A stretch of DNA of 64,000 nt, from the NCBI GenBank assembly GCA_027475525.1, contig JAMWFC010000117.1, forward strand, positions 3,024,183 to 3,088,182. The letters are read 5' to 3'. Numbering within the stretch: position 1 is the stretch's first letter; each line of letters opens with the position of its first letter. The notes beneath the pieces were generated by a model that saw only the letters and a list, made by a program, of their open reading frames with translations, had not been told where the DNA came from and searched no databases. Below, piece by piece: positions 1 through 10,548 of the stretch. Origin of the DNA: Macrolepiota albuminosa (taxonomy: Eukaryota > Basidiomycota > Agaricomycetes > Agaricales > Agaricaceae). The position numbers were made by a program, and so were the translations under genes.

Positions 1-1632
1 TCTTGTCCTGCTCGTACCTCTCGACGGCGCCGCACCCCCAGAGCACCAAGAGGAGGTACGCCTGGACGATCTCGAGGCTCTTGTACCCCTGTGCGGGCAC
101 GCTGAACGCCATCTTCTTTGCGAGCTCGGTGAGCCGGGGGTGCAGCTCGGGTTTGGAAGGTACCCCTGTGCGGGCACGCTGAACGCCATCTTCTTTGCGA
201 GCTCGGTGAGCCGGGGGTGCAGCTCGGGTTTGGAAGAGTAGTATTTTGCGGCGATGGAGCAGACTGTGTGTGGTTAGCGGTGGGTCGGAGGGGGATGAGG
301 GACGTACGTACTGGTTGTGAGGAGAAAGGGAGAGCGGGAACATACGAGGGATGGGGTGTGGAAGGATCGGTCGAGGAGGTTGCAGTGCATCTGTGACGAG
401 GTTAGATGGAGCGTGGGGATTAAGAGAGACGTACGGCGATCTTGTCGAAGAATCTGGAGAGGTGTGAGTAGGAGAAATAGTGATAGTCAAACACGCACAT
501 TTCGAATAAAGCAACGACGTCTTCTGTACTTACAAAACTCAGCATCTCGGGCTGGATCTGGCGTTCGATATACAATCGGCGCAGAGGCAATATCGTCATT
601 GGGCCTGGAAGGAGGTGAGGCGAGAAAAACGAGCAGAAAAGACAAATACCGGGTTTGAAATAATTGTCGCTGGCGACGCCCATCTGTGGCTTTTCTGCAG
701 ACTCGGAGTCGTCGCGTGCCTGGAGGAGACACTTGTTGGGGTTGAGGGCCCTGCGGTTTGCGAGACTGGCCTCTGCGAGGAGACCAAGGGGATTGAGTGC
801 ATTGTCTGGGAGAGAATGGAGTTTTGGACTGCCTGGCTGGGAGTGGGAGTGGTGGTAGGAAGCGGCGGGGGGCGGGGAGGGGGACGAGGCGAGGAGGGCA
901 GAGGTGCCTGCAGCCTGTGCGGAGGGGGACGGGGAGCGGGAGACCATGGCGGAGGCGATGCCAGGGTTGCCGACGGAGCGGAGGACGGTGTCGAGGGCCT
1001 TTTCCATTTTGCGGAGGGAACGGGTGAGGAGTTCGTTTTTCCTAATGGGGAAAGTAAAAAAGGGTCTGCGTCTGGGGAAGAGAGAGGACGGACTTGGAGG
1101 AGCGTTTGCCGCGGTTGGATTCCTCGAAGATGCACTCGTGGTTGCCGGTGGCACAGCGTTTGCAGGGCCCGCCGAGCTCGGCGCCGACGCATTTCATCTT
1201 GAGACGCCTGCATACGGTGCAAGCGCTGCAAAGAGCTGATGAGATTAATTAAGCGAGGTGACAAGGGACACACCGGGAGCCTCGGGTGGGTTTGGGCTTG
1301 GGGTCGTCGACGGGCTCGTCGTCGTTGTCCTTTCTGGACTTTTTGCGGGGGTCCGAGTCGACGACAGAGGGGGGGCGCTTGTTGTTGAAGGCGGGGTAGA
1401 GGTGCTCGGTGGGGGGAGTGCCGAGCTCGTCGGAGCCAGCCGAGGAGGGGGACGAGTAGGGGGGCAGGGGGAGGTTCTGGACAGGCTGGTGGTGGTAGTA
1501 GTAGGGGGGATAGAGGGCGAGGGCGGGGTCGATGGGGGGCGGGGGCGGGGGCTGCATGGGGGACTGGTAGCACGGGAGGTCAGCGTACGGCTGGGCATAG
1601 GAGTCTGAGAAGGCATACGACGCAGCAGCCAT
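1..1632 (-). CDS. PRIB/PrtT-like Zn2Cys6 transcription factor, N-terminal part (runs off left edge)
   Basis: Nuclear DNA-binding regulator. I place the start at the ATG at 1632, giving a Pro/Tyr-rich N-terminus, then a basic stretch and a zinc cluster (motif start ACTVCRRLKMKC, later GPCKRC and HEC; spacing C-x2-C-x6-C-x8-C-x2-C-x6-C), split by an intron just before the first Cys. After it come a short leucine-type helix (LLTRSLRKMEKAL) and the start of a fungal transcription-factor regulatory domain (LLTTICSIAAKYYSS). Exons by GT-AG sites: 1632-1274, 1225-1094, 1041-650, 604-499, 453-435, 390-312, 263 to the edge. Introns are 44-52 bp. The last exon carries a 77-bp duplication (83-236). Removing one copy gives an open frame ending in WGCGAVERYEQDK. 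The match to Lentinula PRIB and basidiomycete PrtT-like proteins is from memory of the family; the target genes cannot be told from this sequence. Confidence 0.88.
83..236. repeat. Exact 77-bp tandem duplication (copies 83-159 and 160-236)
   Basis: Two identical copies, end to end, period 77. They lie in the last visible exon of the zinc-cluster gene and shift its frame. Deleting one copy restores the reading frame exactly. Probable unmerged contig overlap. Confidence 0.95.
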
Positions 1633-3107
1633 CGCGGCCGCGTCTGCCTGCACTCGACTTTTAACATACCTTGGTCAACGATCACACTGTGAGAACAATC
1701 CGATTGCGTTTTTTTACAAATCTTCGGCTGGATCATCTCGGTCCGTCATCAGATCTCGAAATTCACTCGTGTCTCTTTCAATAGCCCACCGTTTCCCCAC
1801 ATTCTTTCCACGGTGCCGCATTACTGGGAACCGATCTGATGTTTGCTACAAAACCTCCGAGATGTTCAGAACATCATGTGATCCAGCGACGCCCCAAACC
1901 ACTTCTTCGCCACATAAGATAATTAAAATTTATTTTTCTTATCTTGTAAATATTACCCCGCGAAGCAGAGATGCTCTTGGGGGAAATCTCCGGTCTCCAT
2001 CCTGTCCGGCGTCTCCCGTTCACAAAAGAGCCACAGCATTCCGGACTTTATCCGTCGTTTCTTGACCATTTCGCGGTGACCTAAATTCCAGAAAGAAGTA
2101 CCTAAAGAAATTACTTCCTAGATCTGCCGTCACAGAGATATCACTCCACACCAAGTCATCATTCATATGACCTTTTTTTTTCGCCTGCAAGGTTCCATGG
2201 CATGGGATACGATGCCTATTTCCATCCGGACCCCAGAAGATTATGATCCTTTGCTCGAAATACCGATTGGCAAAAGAAAGACATTGTGGAGCCGATAAAG
2301 GTCAAGCAAGACCGTCAGATGATAGCGATGGCGACTCATAATTAGCGCCGTGATGGATTGGATGAGCGCGTCCGTTTTTGTCGCGGCATACATAAACCTT
2401 TGCAGGACAGATCAGGTTAATCTTACACATTCTTCGGCGCGGGTCACCGGACAGGGAGGGATTCTGTGCGCGACCTTTGCAGGACAGATCAGGTTAATCT
2501 TACACATTCTTCGGCGCGGGTCACCGGACAGGGAGGGATTCTGTGCGCGTACACAAACTTTGAGTCAAGAGTTTCATTGCCAGAGAAGTATGTTCACAAA
2601 GAACGAGCGTGAACTAGTTATTCTAATAAAGATACAGCGAGCGCATATAACGCGGAGACGGCAGGGCTGGTGGGTGAGGACAAGGTTGATTCTGAGAGGA
2701 AATGAATAAAAGCGGCTGAGAGGCTGACTGTGTCCTGTGTACAGATCGGCAGCATTTGCAAAGTAAAACCACGCGTCTAAAAGTGAGAATGATTAAACAC
2801 CCGCGACGCATCCGTTTGAAGGATCTTGTGACCTCTGGAGATGCCGAGAAACTCGTGGCTATGTGCATGGTATGTTTTTTGTGAGGATTGCTGGGAGGCA
2901 TTTGTGCGCCAGCCATTTTGACCATTTAAGAGAGCTCGAAAACCGAGAGAAGATGGAACTAAAGATCTAGACTGGTTCAGGGGTTTGGCAGAACCTGCTG
3001 TGCCAGGAGATGATTGCCTTGTTTGGCTTCGTTTGGTGGACAGCGGGCCCCCTTGGCCTGAAGCGTCAAGAGCCGCGACCACCACCCCTCCGTCGCTGCC
3101 TCCAGCG
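1633..3107. other. Divergent intergenic region between the zinc-cluster gene and the F-box gene
   Basis: About 1.47 kb that should hold both 5' regions, since the flanking genes are transcribed away from each other. I see no convincing coding exon. Open stretches at 1769-2065 and 2350-2709 have no start context, no family resemblance and low coding quality. The region includes one 77-bp tandem duplication (2396-2549). Confidence 0.6.
2396..2549. repeat. Exact 77-bp tandem duplication (2396-2472, 2473-2549)
   Basis: Identical adjacent copies with period 77, in intergenic DNA. Same signature as the other twelve. Confidence 0.95.
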
Positions 3108-6100
3108 ATGAGCACAAACCAGCGCCCGTGCCTTGTCCTGCAGCCTGCAGTAAACACCACGACGTACTGTATCTATTCTGCTCCATCAGTGATCACTATT
3201 GACGCCCTTTCTAGTGTCGTGACAACGACCACGACAACGACGACGTATGCGCCGATCCAGCTGCCTCCTCTGCCGCCACCGCTGTCCCCAAAAGATCCAA
3301 AGACTTATCCACTCCTGCACGCCAACCTCCCGAAATCTCTGCGCAACTTCCCCCTCGTCTTCCCAGGCGGCACGCGTGCAACCTTCCGCGATGGGGACGG
3401 CGGCGAGCAGGACATGCAGGAGGAAGAAGAGGTCGTCGGGGGCCAGGGCTGGCACATGCTCAAGCGGGACGAGAGCCCCGACGGCGCGAACCTTGTGGGA
3501 CTCGCAGAGGCGGTCGAGCGGTACGGCAAGAAGCGATCCCACCGCGGGCTCGACATGATGGAGGGCGTCGAGGCGACGTCTGCGACGGCCCCGCCGCGCA
3601 AGAAGGCAAGGGCAACGACGGTGTCGCCGGTCAACGCAGCTGCGCCGCCGTCGCCGCTGCCATCACCACGAGGATCGCCCGCACCAGAGAGCATCTGGCC
3701 GTCTGCTCCACCCAGCGGGGCGTCGTCCCCGCTCCCACAGGCCCCGTTCCAGCCAGACCTCTCTCTGTCGACCCTCCTCTCGCTCCCGACGCTGCTCAGC
3801 CATTTCTCCAGCCTGCCTGCCCCGCTGCAGTCCCACTTTCTTCTTACTCTCCTCCGCCATTCCCCACTCCCCGTGCTAAGGACTCTCAACTCGGTCCTCA
3901 TCCCTACCCTCGCCCGCGACTTTATCACTCTCCTGCCACCCGAACTTGTCTCACAAATCCTCAGCCATCTCCCGTTTCCCACCCTCGCACGCGCATCCCG
4001 TGTCTCCCGCGCCTGGCGGGCAATCATCGATTCCGATCCCGTCCTCTGGCGCGATCTACCCTCGCACGCGCATCCCGTGTCTCCCGCGCCTGGCGGGCAA
4101 TCATCGATTCCGATCCCGTCCTCTGGCGCGATCTCTCAAACGCACAGACATCTGGTTCGGCGGCGGCTCAGAAGACGCGTTCGCACAGGCCATTTTCGCA
4201 CGCAGGCGCCATCTCAAGCCCCCCGAGTCCCTTCCCCTCCCACATCCGTACAAAATTCTCTTCAAGTCCCGCCATCTCACCCGCACACGCTGGGTCCATG
4301 TTACCGAACCCAAACATATTTCGTTCCCGGCCCATGGGTCCTCCGTCGTCACATGTCTCATTTTCTCACATGGTCGTATTATCTCGGCGTCGGACGACCA
4401 CTCGATACATATTTACTCCCCCGCCACCGGTGAGCTTGTGCGCTCGCTCTGTGGACACGAAGGTGGCGTGTGGGCTCTCGCGGCGAGCAAGGATATCCTT
4501 GTCAGCGGCTCGACGGACCGTACTGTGCGCATATGGGACTTGAAGACCGGCAGATGCACCCATGTGTTTGGGGGCCATACGAGCACCGTTCGGTGTTTGG
4601 CGATCGTCAAGCCCGAGTGGGTCGATGTTGAGCAGGAGGGGGTAATGAGGAAAGAGAAATGGCCGAAAAGGGCGTTGATTGTCACTGGAAGTAGAGATCA
4701 TACGTTGAGAGTTTGGACTCTTCCTAGACAGGGTGAGCCGGAGTATAGGTGTTTTGGTGCGGATGATGGGGAGGTTGATCCTACGGATGTTTGTGTGAGT
4801 GCTTTTTTTGTGCTTGGTGGGGAGTTGAGGTGACTTTTGAACAGGACGCAGACGAGAACCCGTATCACCGGGTACATCTTGAAGGGCACGATCATGCTGT
4901 TCGTGCGTTGGCTGCGAGAGGGAGGACCTTGGTGTCTGGCAGCTACGATTGCAATGTCCGCATTTGGGATATCATAACCGGGCAATGCAAATGGGTGTTG
5001 ACTGGACACACTCAAAAAGGTGATTCGTCCCCTACTTTATACGCTACACGCATCTACTAAACTCGCCTACAGTATACAGTGTCGTTTTAGACCCTATACG
5101 GAACCAAGCCTGCTCAGGTTCCATGGACGGCTCTGTCCGCGTGTGGAATCTCCACACGGGCCAACTAGTACATGTCTTAGCGGGGCCTGCTCAGGTTCCA
5201 TGGACGGCTCTGTCCGCGTGTGGAATCTCCACACGGGCCAACTAGTACATGTCTTAGCGGGCACACGTCCCTCGTCGGTCTGCTCGGCATGTCGCCCTCG
5301 CACCTCGTGTCCGCCGCGGCGGACTCGACGCTGCGGATCTGGCACCCGGACACGGGCGAGCTGCAGCACACGCTCATGGCGCACACGGGCGCGATAACGT
5401 GTTTCCAGCACGACGAATTCAAAGTGCTCTCTGGGTCCGACGGGAACCTCAAGATGTGGGATATCCGCGAGGGAACGGTCGTGCGGGATTTGTTGACGGG
5501 GATCACGGGTGTGTGGCAGGTCGTGTTTGAGGGGAGGTGGTGTGTCGCTGCGAGTAACCGCAGCGATGCGACTGTGTTGGATGTGTGGGATTTTGCGAAG
5601 GAGGAGGATGAGGAGTGGGTCGGTGAGCCGCCTGCTGGGATGTATGATGAGGATGGGTTCAGTGAGGCGGAGGATGAGGATGAGGATGAGATGGGGACGA
5701 GGAGGATTAGGAAGATGGCGATGGATATGAGTATGGCGTCTGTTGATGGTGATGCGGAGGGAGGGAGAGATGCGGATGCGGAGGAGGTGGAGGCGGAGGC
5801 GGAGGATGCGGATGCGGATGCGATGGATCAGGATTTGTTTGTGGATTCTGATACGGAGGGGTCGGGCGGGGGAGATAATATTGAGATCGATGACGAGGGT
5901 CCGCCGGGGATCATATCTGGACCCGGACCCGGACCTGGTCGCGCTGGGTCGGCAGAGGCGCGGGAGGCAGAGAGATTGATGGCTCTTGCTGTAGAGGGCG
6001 TGGGCGCGTCGAGGTGGGCGCCTCATTCTCGCGCGCAGGGGAGCAGCAGCGCCGACCGACTCGCCCGCGTGGGTGGTGCGTCAACGTCAACGTCAAGGAG

Positions 6101-6233
6101 GACGACGACGACAAACACGACAATGCAGATGCAGATGCAGATGCAGGATCCACCGCCGTTTGGACAGCGGACTTTGCCTAGTACTGACGAGACGCCCACG
6201 CGCCCACGTCCCCGTGGTTCGCGCCGACGATAG
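3108..6233 (+). CDS. Cdc4/Pop1-like F-box and WD40-repeat protein (SCF ubiquitin ligase substrate adaptor)
   Basis: Likely the substrate-recognition subunit of an SCF E3 ligase: the F-box binds Skp1 and the WD40 propeller binds phosphorylated substrates. The start is the first in-frame ATG, at 3108. Order: conserved N-terminus rich in Thr (TTTTTTTTYAPIQLPPLPPP), acidic/basic linker, F-box at about residues 279-320 (LPPELVSQILSHLPFP), then at least seven WD40 repeats (for example TDRTVRIWDLKTG, YDCNVRIWDI, ADSTLRIWHPDTG), and a long acidic low-complexity tail. Introns 4795-4844 and 5020-5072 fit GT-AG. The F-box and WD40 parts are in different frames because of 77-bp duplications at 3981 and 5108. 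Removing 76 bases at each makes the spliced length 2,871 nt (957 codons), in frame throughout. A third duplication at 6193 starts before the stop but its extra copy lies in the 3' UTR. Cdc4 itself is the best guess; another F-box/WD40 paralogue is possible. Confidence 0.9.
3981..4134. repeat. Exact 77-bp tandem duplication (3981-4057, 4058-4134)
   Basis: Lies directly after the F-box in the F-box/WD40 gene. Removing 77 bases leaves the downstream frame one base short. Removing 76 (doubling the final T) gives the expected continuation WRDLLKRTDIW. Confidence 0.95.
5108..5261. repeat. Exact 77-bp tandem duplication (5108-5184, 5185-5261)
   Basis: Covers a WD40 repeat in the F-box/WD40 gene, so one blade appears twice. 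Restoring the frame again needs removal of 76 bases, giving VLAGHTSLVG. Confidence 0.95.
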
Positions 6234-6346
6234 TTCCTCTCTCTTTCTTTTTTGTTTGTGGTCTTTGTGCGCCCACGCGCCCACGTCCCCGTGGTTCGCG
6301 CCGACGATAGTTCCTCTCTCTTTCTTTTTTGTTTGTGGTCTTTGTG
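6193..6346. repeat. Exact 77-bp tandem duplication (6193-6269, 6270-6346)
   Basis: The first copy contains the last codons and the TAG stop of the F-box/WD40 gene. The second copy falls in its 3' untranslated region. Confidence 0.95.
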
Positions 6347-7224
6347 TATGGTCCGTTTGGGTCACCAGTTGTCTCGCTATGGATACCTTTCTTTCTTTTC
6401 TTTTTCTTTTTTTTTTCAATACTTCTGACTCTTAGTCCTTTTTCCAGTCCTGCCATCGTGAATAATACCACTCAATACCAAGTTGTATTCCTGCTATGCT
6501 TGCGCTTATTATGTAGGACACACCCACCCTGTCTTGTGTCAAAGTACATTAGAGGTAGTGATTATGGAAATGTATCTTTTCTCATTCAAAGTAATCTTAG
6601 CGTTTTATTCCGCGCGCAAGGAAGCTGGAACGTGGGTTTCAGTGGGAAGTTTTTTCGTTTCTGCCGATCGCGTCAAAGTTTGTCAAGGGGCTCAGGGAAA
6701 AATGGCGAATTTTGGTTTGGGATCAACAGTTGGGGGAGGGTTCGGCTGGTTCTGGAAACAAAGACTTTGACGACCCCCCGGATCTCTCCAATAGAAACTG
6801 ATCAGGAGACCTCGGCTGCGTGGCAATTTGCTTCTTTTGCGGCAAAATAGCCAGGGGGGGGGGGAAGCGTATGGGAAAGAAAGCGCGTCATGGATTCATG
6901 ATTATGATTATACATACATACAGTATCTTCTTCCTTTCGGGACCGGAAACAACGGTACGAAGAATTCGGAGGAAGAGTCCGATGGATTGTTAACACGTAT
7001 GTACACAGATGGTAACTTTGTGTGAGAAAGAAAACGAGCACGAGCCCCCAAGGGATGAGAAGGGCGAAGGTAGCTAGCTAGCTGGCGTGCGCCCAGGAAC
7101 GGGATCGTCCGGCGTATTTACTAGGTTGGCGTTTGTGAAAGATGAATGAAAACACGGCCCCGCGTCCTTTGTGCGTCACTTGACCCTCGCGAAGGAGATC
7201 CGTGGCGGAACCATGGGGCTGAAC
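6347..7224. other. Intergenic region between convergent genes
   Basis: Holds the 3' ends of the F-box gene (plus) and the cyclophilin gene (minus). A pyrimidine-rich stretch at 6390-6420 and a short CTAG-rich patch near 7070-7085 are visible. No exon or RNA gene is supported. Confidence 0.5.
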
Positions 7225-8130
7225 CTAAACTAAGTTCAAACGCCCTTTATGTATCTTGACGTCCTCTTGGGGCCTGTTGGATGTGTGAGAGCGTGGTTAT
7301 TATAGGAGAAAGAGGAAAGCCCTTTATGTATCTTGACGTCCTCTTGGGGCCTGTTGGATGTGTGAGAGCGTGGTTATTATAGGAGAAAGAGGAAAGAAGA
7401 AAGTGAGCTGACCGATCTTGTGCGTCAACTGCCACGGCTCCCAACCGTTGTACGACTCGCATCCCAGAACTGACTCGTCCGAATATAGTGTGCTTGTTGT
7501 CCAAGTATGGCGTGGGGGCGAGTGTAATGAAGAATTGGGACCCTGTGAGTAAGATATGAGTTTGTTTTAGACTGTGGTAGATTCGGAGATTTGCCAACGT
7601 GCCGTTGGTGTTTGGTCCCGAGTTCGCCATTGCGAGTATTCCGGCACCTGTGAACCTCAGATCTGGATGTAGTTCATCGTCGCTTGTTGTTTATCAGATA
7701 GAAGCAAGTAAGAGGGAATAGAGGACAAACAATTTCTGACCGTATATGCTCGTACCGCCTCGTCCGGTTCCAGTGGGATCACCACCTTGAATCATAAAGT
7801 CCTACACAATTTCTGACCGTATATGCTCGTACCGCCTCGTCCGGTTCCAGTGGGATCACCACCTTGAATCATAAAGTCCTACCTAATGGTAAGAACTTGT
7901 ATCTGAAGACACAAAACAAGACGAACTGAAATGATACGGTGGAATACGACACCATTGTAATACCCTCTTTTCGTAAGTTCAGCAAAGTTTTTACATGTCT
8001 ATACCTCAACGTATTGGCTTCAATCTCGTCGAATTTGGGGACAGAACAGAATGCTCACTCGAGGCGCGTGGTCCCAGTACAGCTCGAACTGGATTTCTCC
8101 CAAGCTTGTCTCAAAAACTACAGATTCCAT
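7225..8130 (-). CDS. PPIL1-like cyclophilin, peptidyl-prolyl cis-trans isomerase
   Basis: Single-domain cyclophilin of 157 residues, the size of the PPIL1/Cyp1 class that in other eukaryotes associates with the spliceosome. It catalyses proline cis-trans isomerisation. Start ATG at 8130 ([20 protein letters not shown]). Catalytic motifs visible: VVFHRII with the active-site Arg, [37 protein letters not shown]. Exons: 8130-8059, 7998-7927, 7878-7808, 7682-7603, 7542-7413, 7273-7225, total 474 nt. The fourth intron (7602-7543) must use a GC donor with AG acceptor to keep the PNTNGSQFF motif; no GT alternative keeps the frame. Two 77-bp duplications fall here (7242-7395, 7729-7882). It starts 123 bp from the divergent deacylase gene. 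Confidence 0.93.
7242..7395. repeat. Exact 77-bp tandem duplication (7242-7318, 7319-7395)
   Basis: Overlaps the last intron and last exon of the cyclophilin gene. It matches one further base by chance. The last exon read from the lower copy gives a normal C-terminus. Confidence 0.95.
7729..7882. repeat. Exact 77-bp tandem duplication (7729-7805, 7806-7882)
   Basis: Duplicates the third exon of the cyclophilin gene together with its splice donor. Removing one copy leaves a single, correctly phased exon. Confidence 0.95.
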
Positions 8131-8253
8131 CGTGGAGAAGGTACGTTTGGAAAGAAGGTATGCCACGTGATGTGCTGATAAGGTCAAATTATTCTTGGCA
8201 TCCATTTTTTCCAGCAACCTTCCTTTCTGCTTATCAGAGTGTGGACTCTCCAT
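8131..8253. promoter_or_regulatory. 123-bp shared divergent promoter, cyclophilin and D-aminoacyl-tRNA deacylase
   Basis: The start codons of the two genes (8130 minus, 8254 plus) are separated by only 123 bp, so both transcripts must initiate from this stretch. No TATA box is evident. Promoter function is inferred from position alone. Confidence 0.6.
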
Positions 8254-9259
8254 ATGCGTGCGATTGTTCAGAAGGTTACGGCAGCTTCGGTGACTGGTGT
8301 GGAGTACGACAATTGCTGAAGGCTGGCACTGACAGAGTTTTCCGATGTCGTGGTGTAGTCGATAGTCAAGTCATATCACAAATTTCTAAAGGATTGATGG
8401 TCCTTGTTGGGCTTGGTGCAGGTGTGTTTTTTGTATAGGTTTCTGGTGAACGCGTAATAATTCACTATGAGTAGACGATACAAGTGAAGATGTGCAAGAT
8501 ATGGTCAACCAGATGTCAGTGGTTATGATCCCGCTCGGTAATATCTGTCTTGAGAATATTAAGAAGAATAGTCAATTAGATTGAATCTTCGCGCTTTCGC
8601 TGATCCTAGCACTCCGGACAAAATGTGGAAGGCGAGCGTCAAAGATATAGACGGGGAGATTCTTTGTGTTTCCCAATTTACACTCTTGGCGAACATTAAG
8701 AAAGGAAAACCTGACTTTCATCGGGCTATGGTACTGTTATCATGTCTGATTCATATCGACCAAGCTGTGTCTTGACATGTTATTTGTCCTAGTCCACGGA
8801 GCCCTCGCGAGAAACATACGCCACATTCTTGGAGAACCTCGGTCAAGCATACAAGCCCGATAGGATAAAAGGTCCGACCGATCTCCATTTTTCGCGTTTC
8901 ATTTTCTGCCTTGATTTCTTCAATGACATCGCTACGGTATAGACGGAAAATTCGGCGCCATGATGAATGTCAGCCTGACAAACGAGGTATGTGCTGTGTT
9001 CTCGGCTTGTTCCTATATGACCCCACACTAAGGCCCATGATGAATGTCAGCCTGACAAACGAGGTATGTGCTGTGTTCTCGGCTTGTTCCTATATGACCC
9101 CACACTAAGGCGTTGGTTACGTAGGGCCCTGTCACATTCACCCTTGACACTCGGAAATACATTGACCAAGGCCGAACTTCTGGTGTGAGTACACCAAAAG
9201 GCAAACCCCGACCCCGCGTCGAACGTGAAGACTGTTGGAGTCGGCAGCAGAGGCAATGA
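8254..9259 (+). CDS. DTD1: D-aminoacyl-tRNA deacylase (DTD family)
   Basis: Proofreading enzyme that removes D-amino acids (and in some members glycine) wrongly attached to tRNA; acts in the cytosol. Seven exons by GT-AG sites: 8254-8296, 8359-8421, 8475-8514, 8580-8730, 8793-8871, 8943-8986, 9125-9259, total 555 nt, 184 residues, the usual family size with a short C-terminal extension. The protein starts [15 protein letters not shown] and carries the two family signatures: SQFTLLA (Ser-Gln-x-Thr, Thr active site) and [12 protein letters not shown] (Gly-cisPro-like NxGP loop). A 77-bp duplication (8958-9111) repeats exon 6 and part of its intron. It is divergently paired with the cyclophilin gene. 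Confidence 0.93.
8958..9111. repeat. Exact 77-bp tandem duplication (8958-9034, 9035-9111)
   Basis: Repeats most of exon 6 and the start of intron 6 of the deacylase gene. With one copy removed the intron is of normal length and phase. Confidence 0.95.
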
Positions 9260-10548
9260 TGATCATAACGTAGGAGTGATTGATCTTCCCTTGCTTCCTT
9301 CTATTTTCTGTTTAGACTCATACAGTTCGTTCCTAGGGTCCGGGTCGTGTTTTGTTTTGGATACAGAACCTGTAGCTATTGCTTTGGAAAATATTTACTC
9401 GTCATATCCAAGGAGAAACTCACGCCATTTGGCAACGGTGATCATCTTCGTGGACCTTTCGAAGTCGCCTTCTTTTGGTTTCTCTTGGCCGTTTATGCTA
9501 GTTTAAATCTCAGCTAGTTCACAACTTCTTAGGCGATTTGTGAACGTGCCCTCTGGCTTTGAGGATTGAACACTGGGAATATCTGGCTTACTCAGCGTGC
9601 TTTCCTTTACTCCTGACTCTTGATCATCTGTCTAGTTCAAATTCCGAGTGATTCCGGAGAAAAAATCCATTTTTTCTCACAGGAAGATGTCCAACCAGCT
9701 GTTCATTGCCTTATGGTAATAATTTGACGCCTCATAGGTGTCCCGTGAAGCACGGTGTATTTGGGGCTTTCTTGAGTTGCCTTCTCTTTGTAAGAGTCTT
9801 TATCCATCCTAAGCGGATGGGCCTTAATAATTTGGTACTCGATCCGACTCGATAGGGCAAACGGTATGTGCTGTATGTTCAACCACTTCATCTCACGACC
9901 GTATCACGCTTCCCTGCCAATGTGTTCTATCCAATGGTCGTGCGTTATCACATGGGAATAACGGAGGCCCGTGCAACATGTCAGACGACTCCTATTGAAA
10001 CAGTCCGTTGCTCATGTGCGGCAAGATTTGATATGGTTAATCGAATTCTAGACGTGGTAACAGTAAGCTTCCATTTCGAGCAACTTGCTGAAGGGTACAC
10101 GAGGTTGGACAAGCCTTCGTGAGGAAAATCGATAAAAAATTGGATACACAAAATATTCATTTATCTATGATTCTGCATCAAAAAACACACATGGATACCA
10201 GTGGTCCTTTATCACGTCTGTTGAACAAAATATTCATTTATCTATGATTCTGCATCAAAAAACACACATGGATACCAGTGGTCCTTTATCACGTCTGTTG
10301 AATGAGCAACCTTTGAAGATTCCGTCCTAGGAATATTGCCGCAAAATAGACTCGCTCTTTGCAGAGCGGTTTTCGGGAATATTTGCACCTGTTAAGCATC
10401 AAGGTCGCCGGCAGTGCTCCTTTCGGTATGAGTTTTGAGTTATCGCTGAGTTCGACATCGAAGCGAATATTGTTTACTTTTGAGCACCTGTCGTTCTATA
10501 GATTGCCCTAGGAACTTGTTTGTTCCCGTCTAGAGCAAACCGACAACG
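9260..10548. other. Intergenic region before the apyrase gene
   Basis: Contains one 77-bp duplication (10148-10301) and no exon I can support. An open stretch at 9868-10122 has no recognisable motif or splice partner. Confidence 0.5.
10148..10301. repeat. Exact 77-bp tandem duplication (10148-10224, 10225-10301)
   Basis: Identical adjacent copies in AT-rich intergenic sequence, period 77. Confidence 0.95.

Noticed and set aside
596..1573. Long open frames on both strands (for example 596-1573 minus, 615-1202 plus)
   Set aside because: They are GC-rich shadows of the zinc-cluster exons, compositionally biased (Pro/Arg or Gly/Glu) and cross its introns.
2985..3107. Upstream extension of the F-box protein from 2985
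   Set aside because: It would start at TTG. The first ATG at 3108 begins the conserved N-terminus, so the upstream part is treated as untranslated.
9868..10122. Small ORF between the deacylase and apyrase genes
   Set aside because: No recognisable motif, no splice partner, ordinary chance length for this composition.
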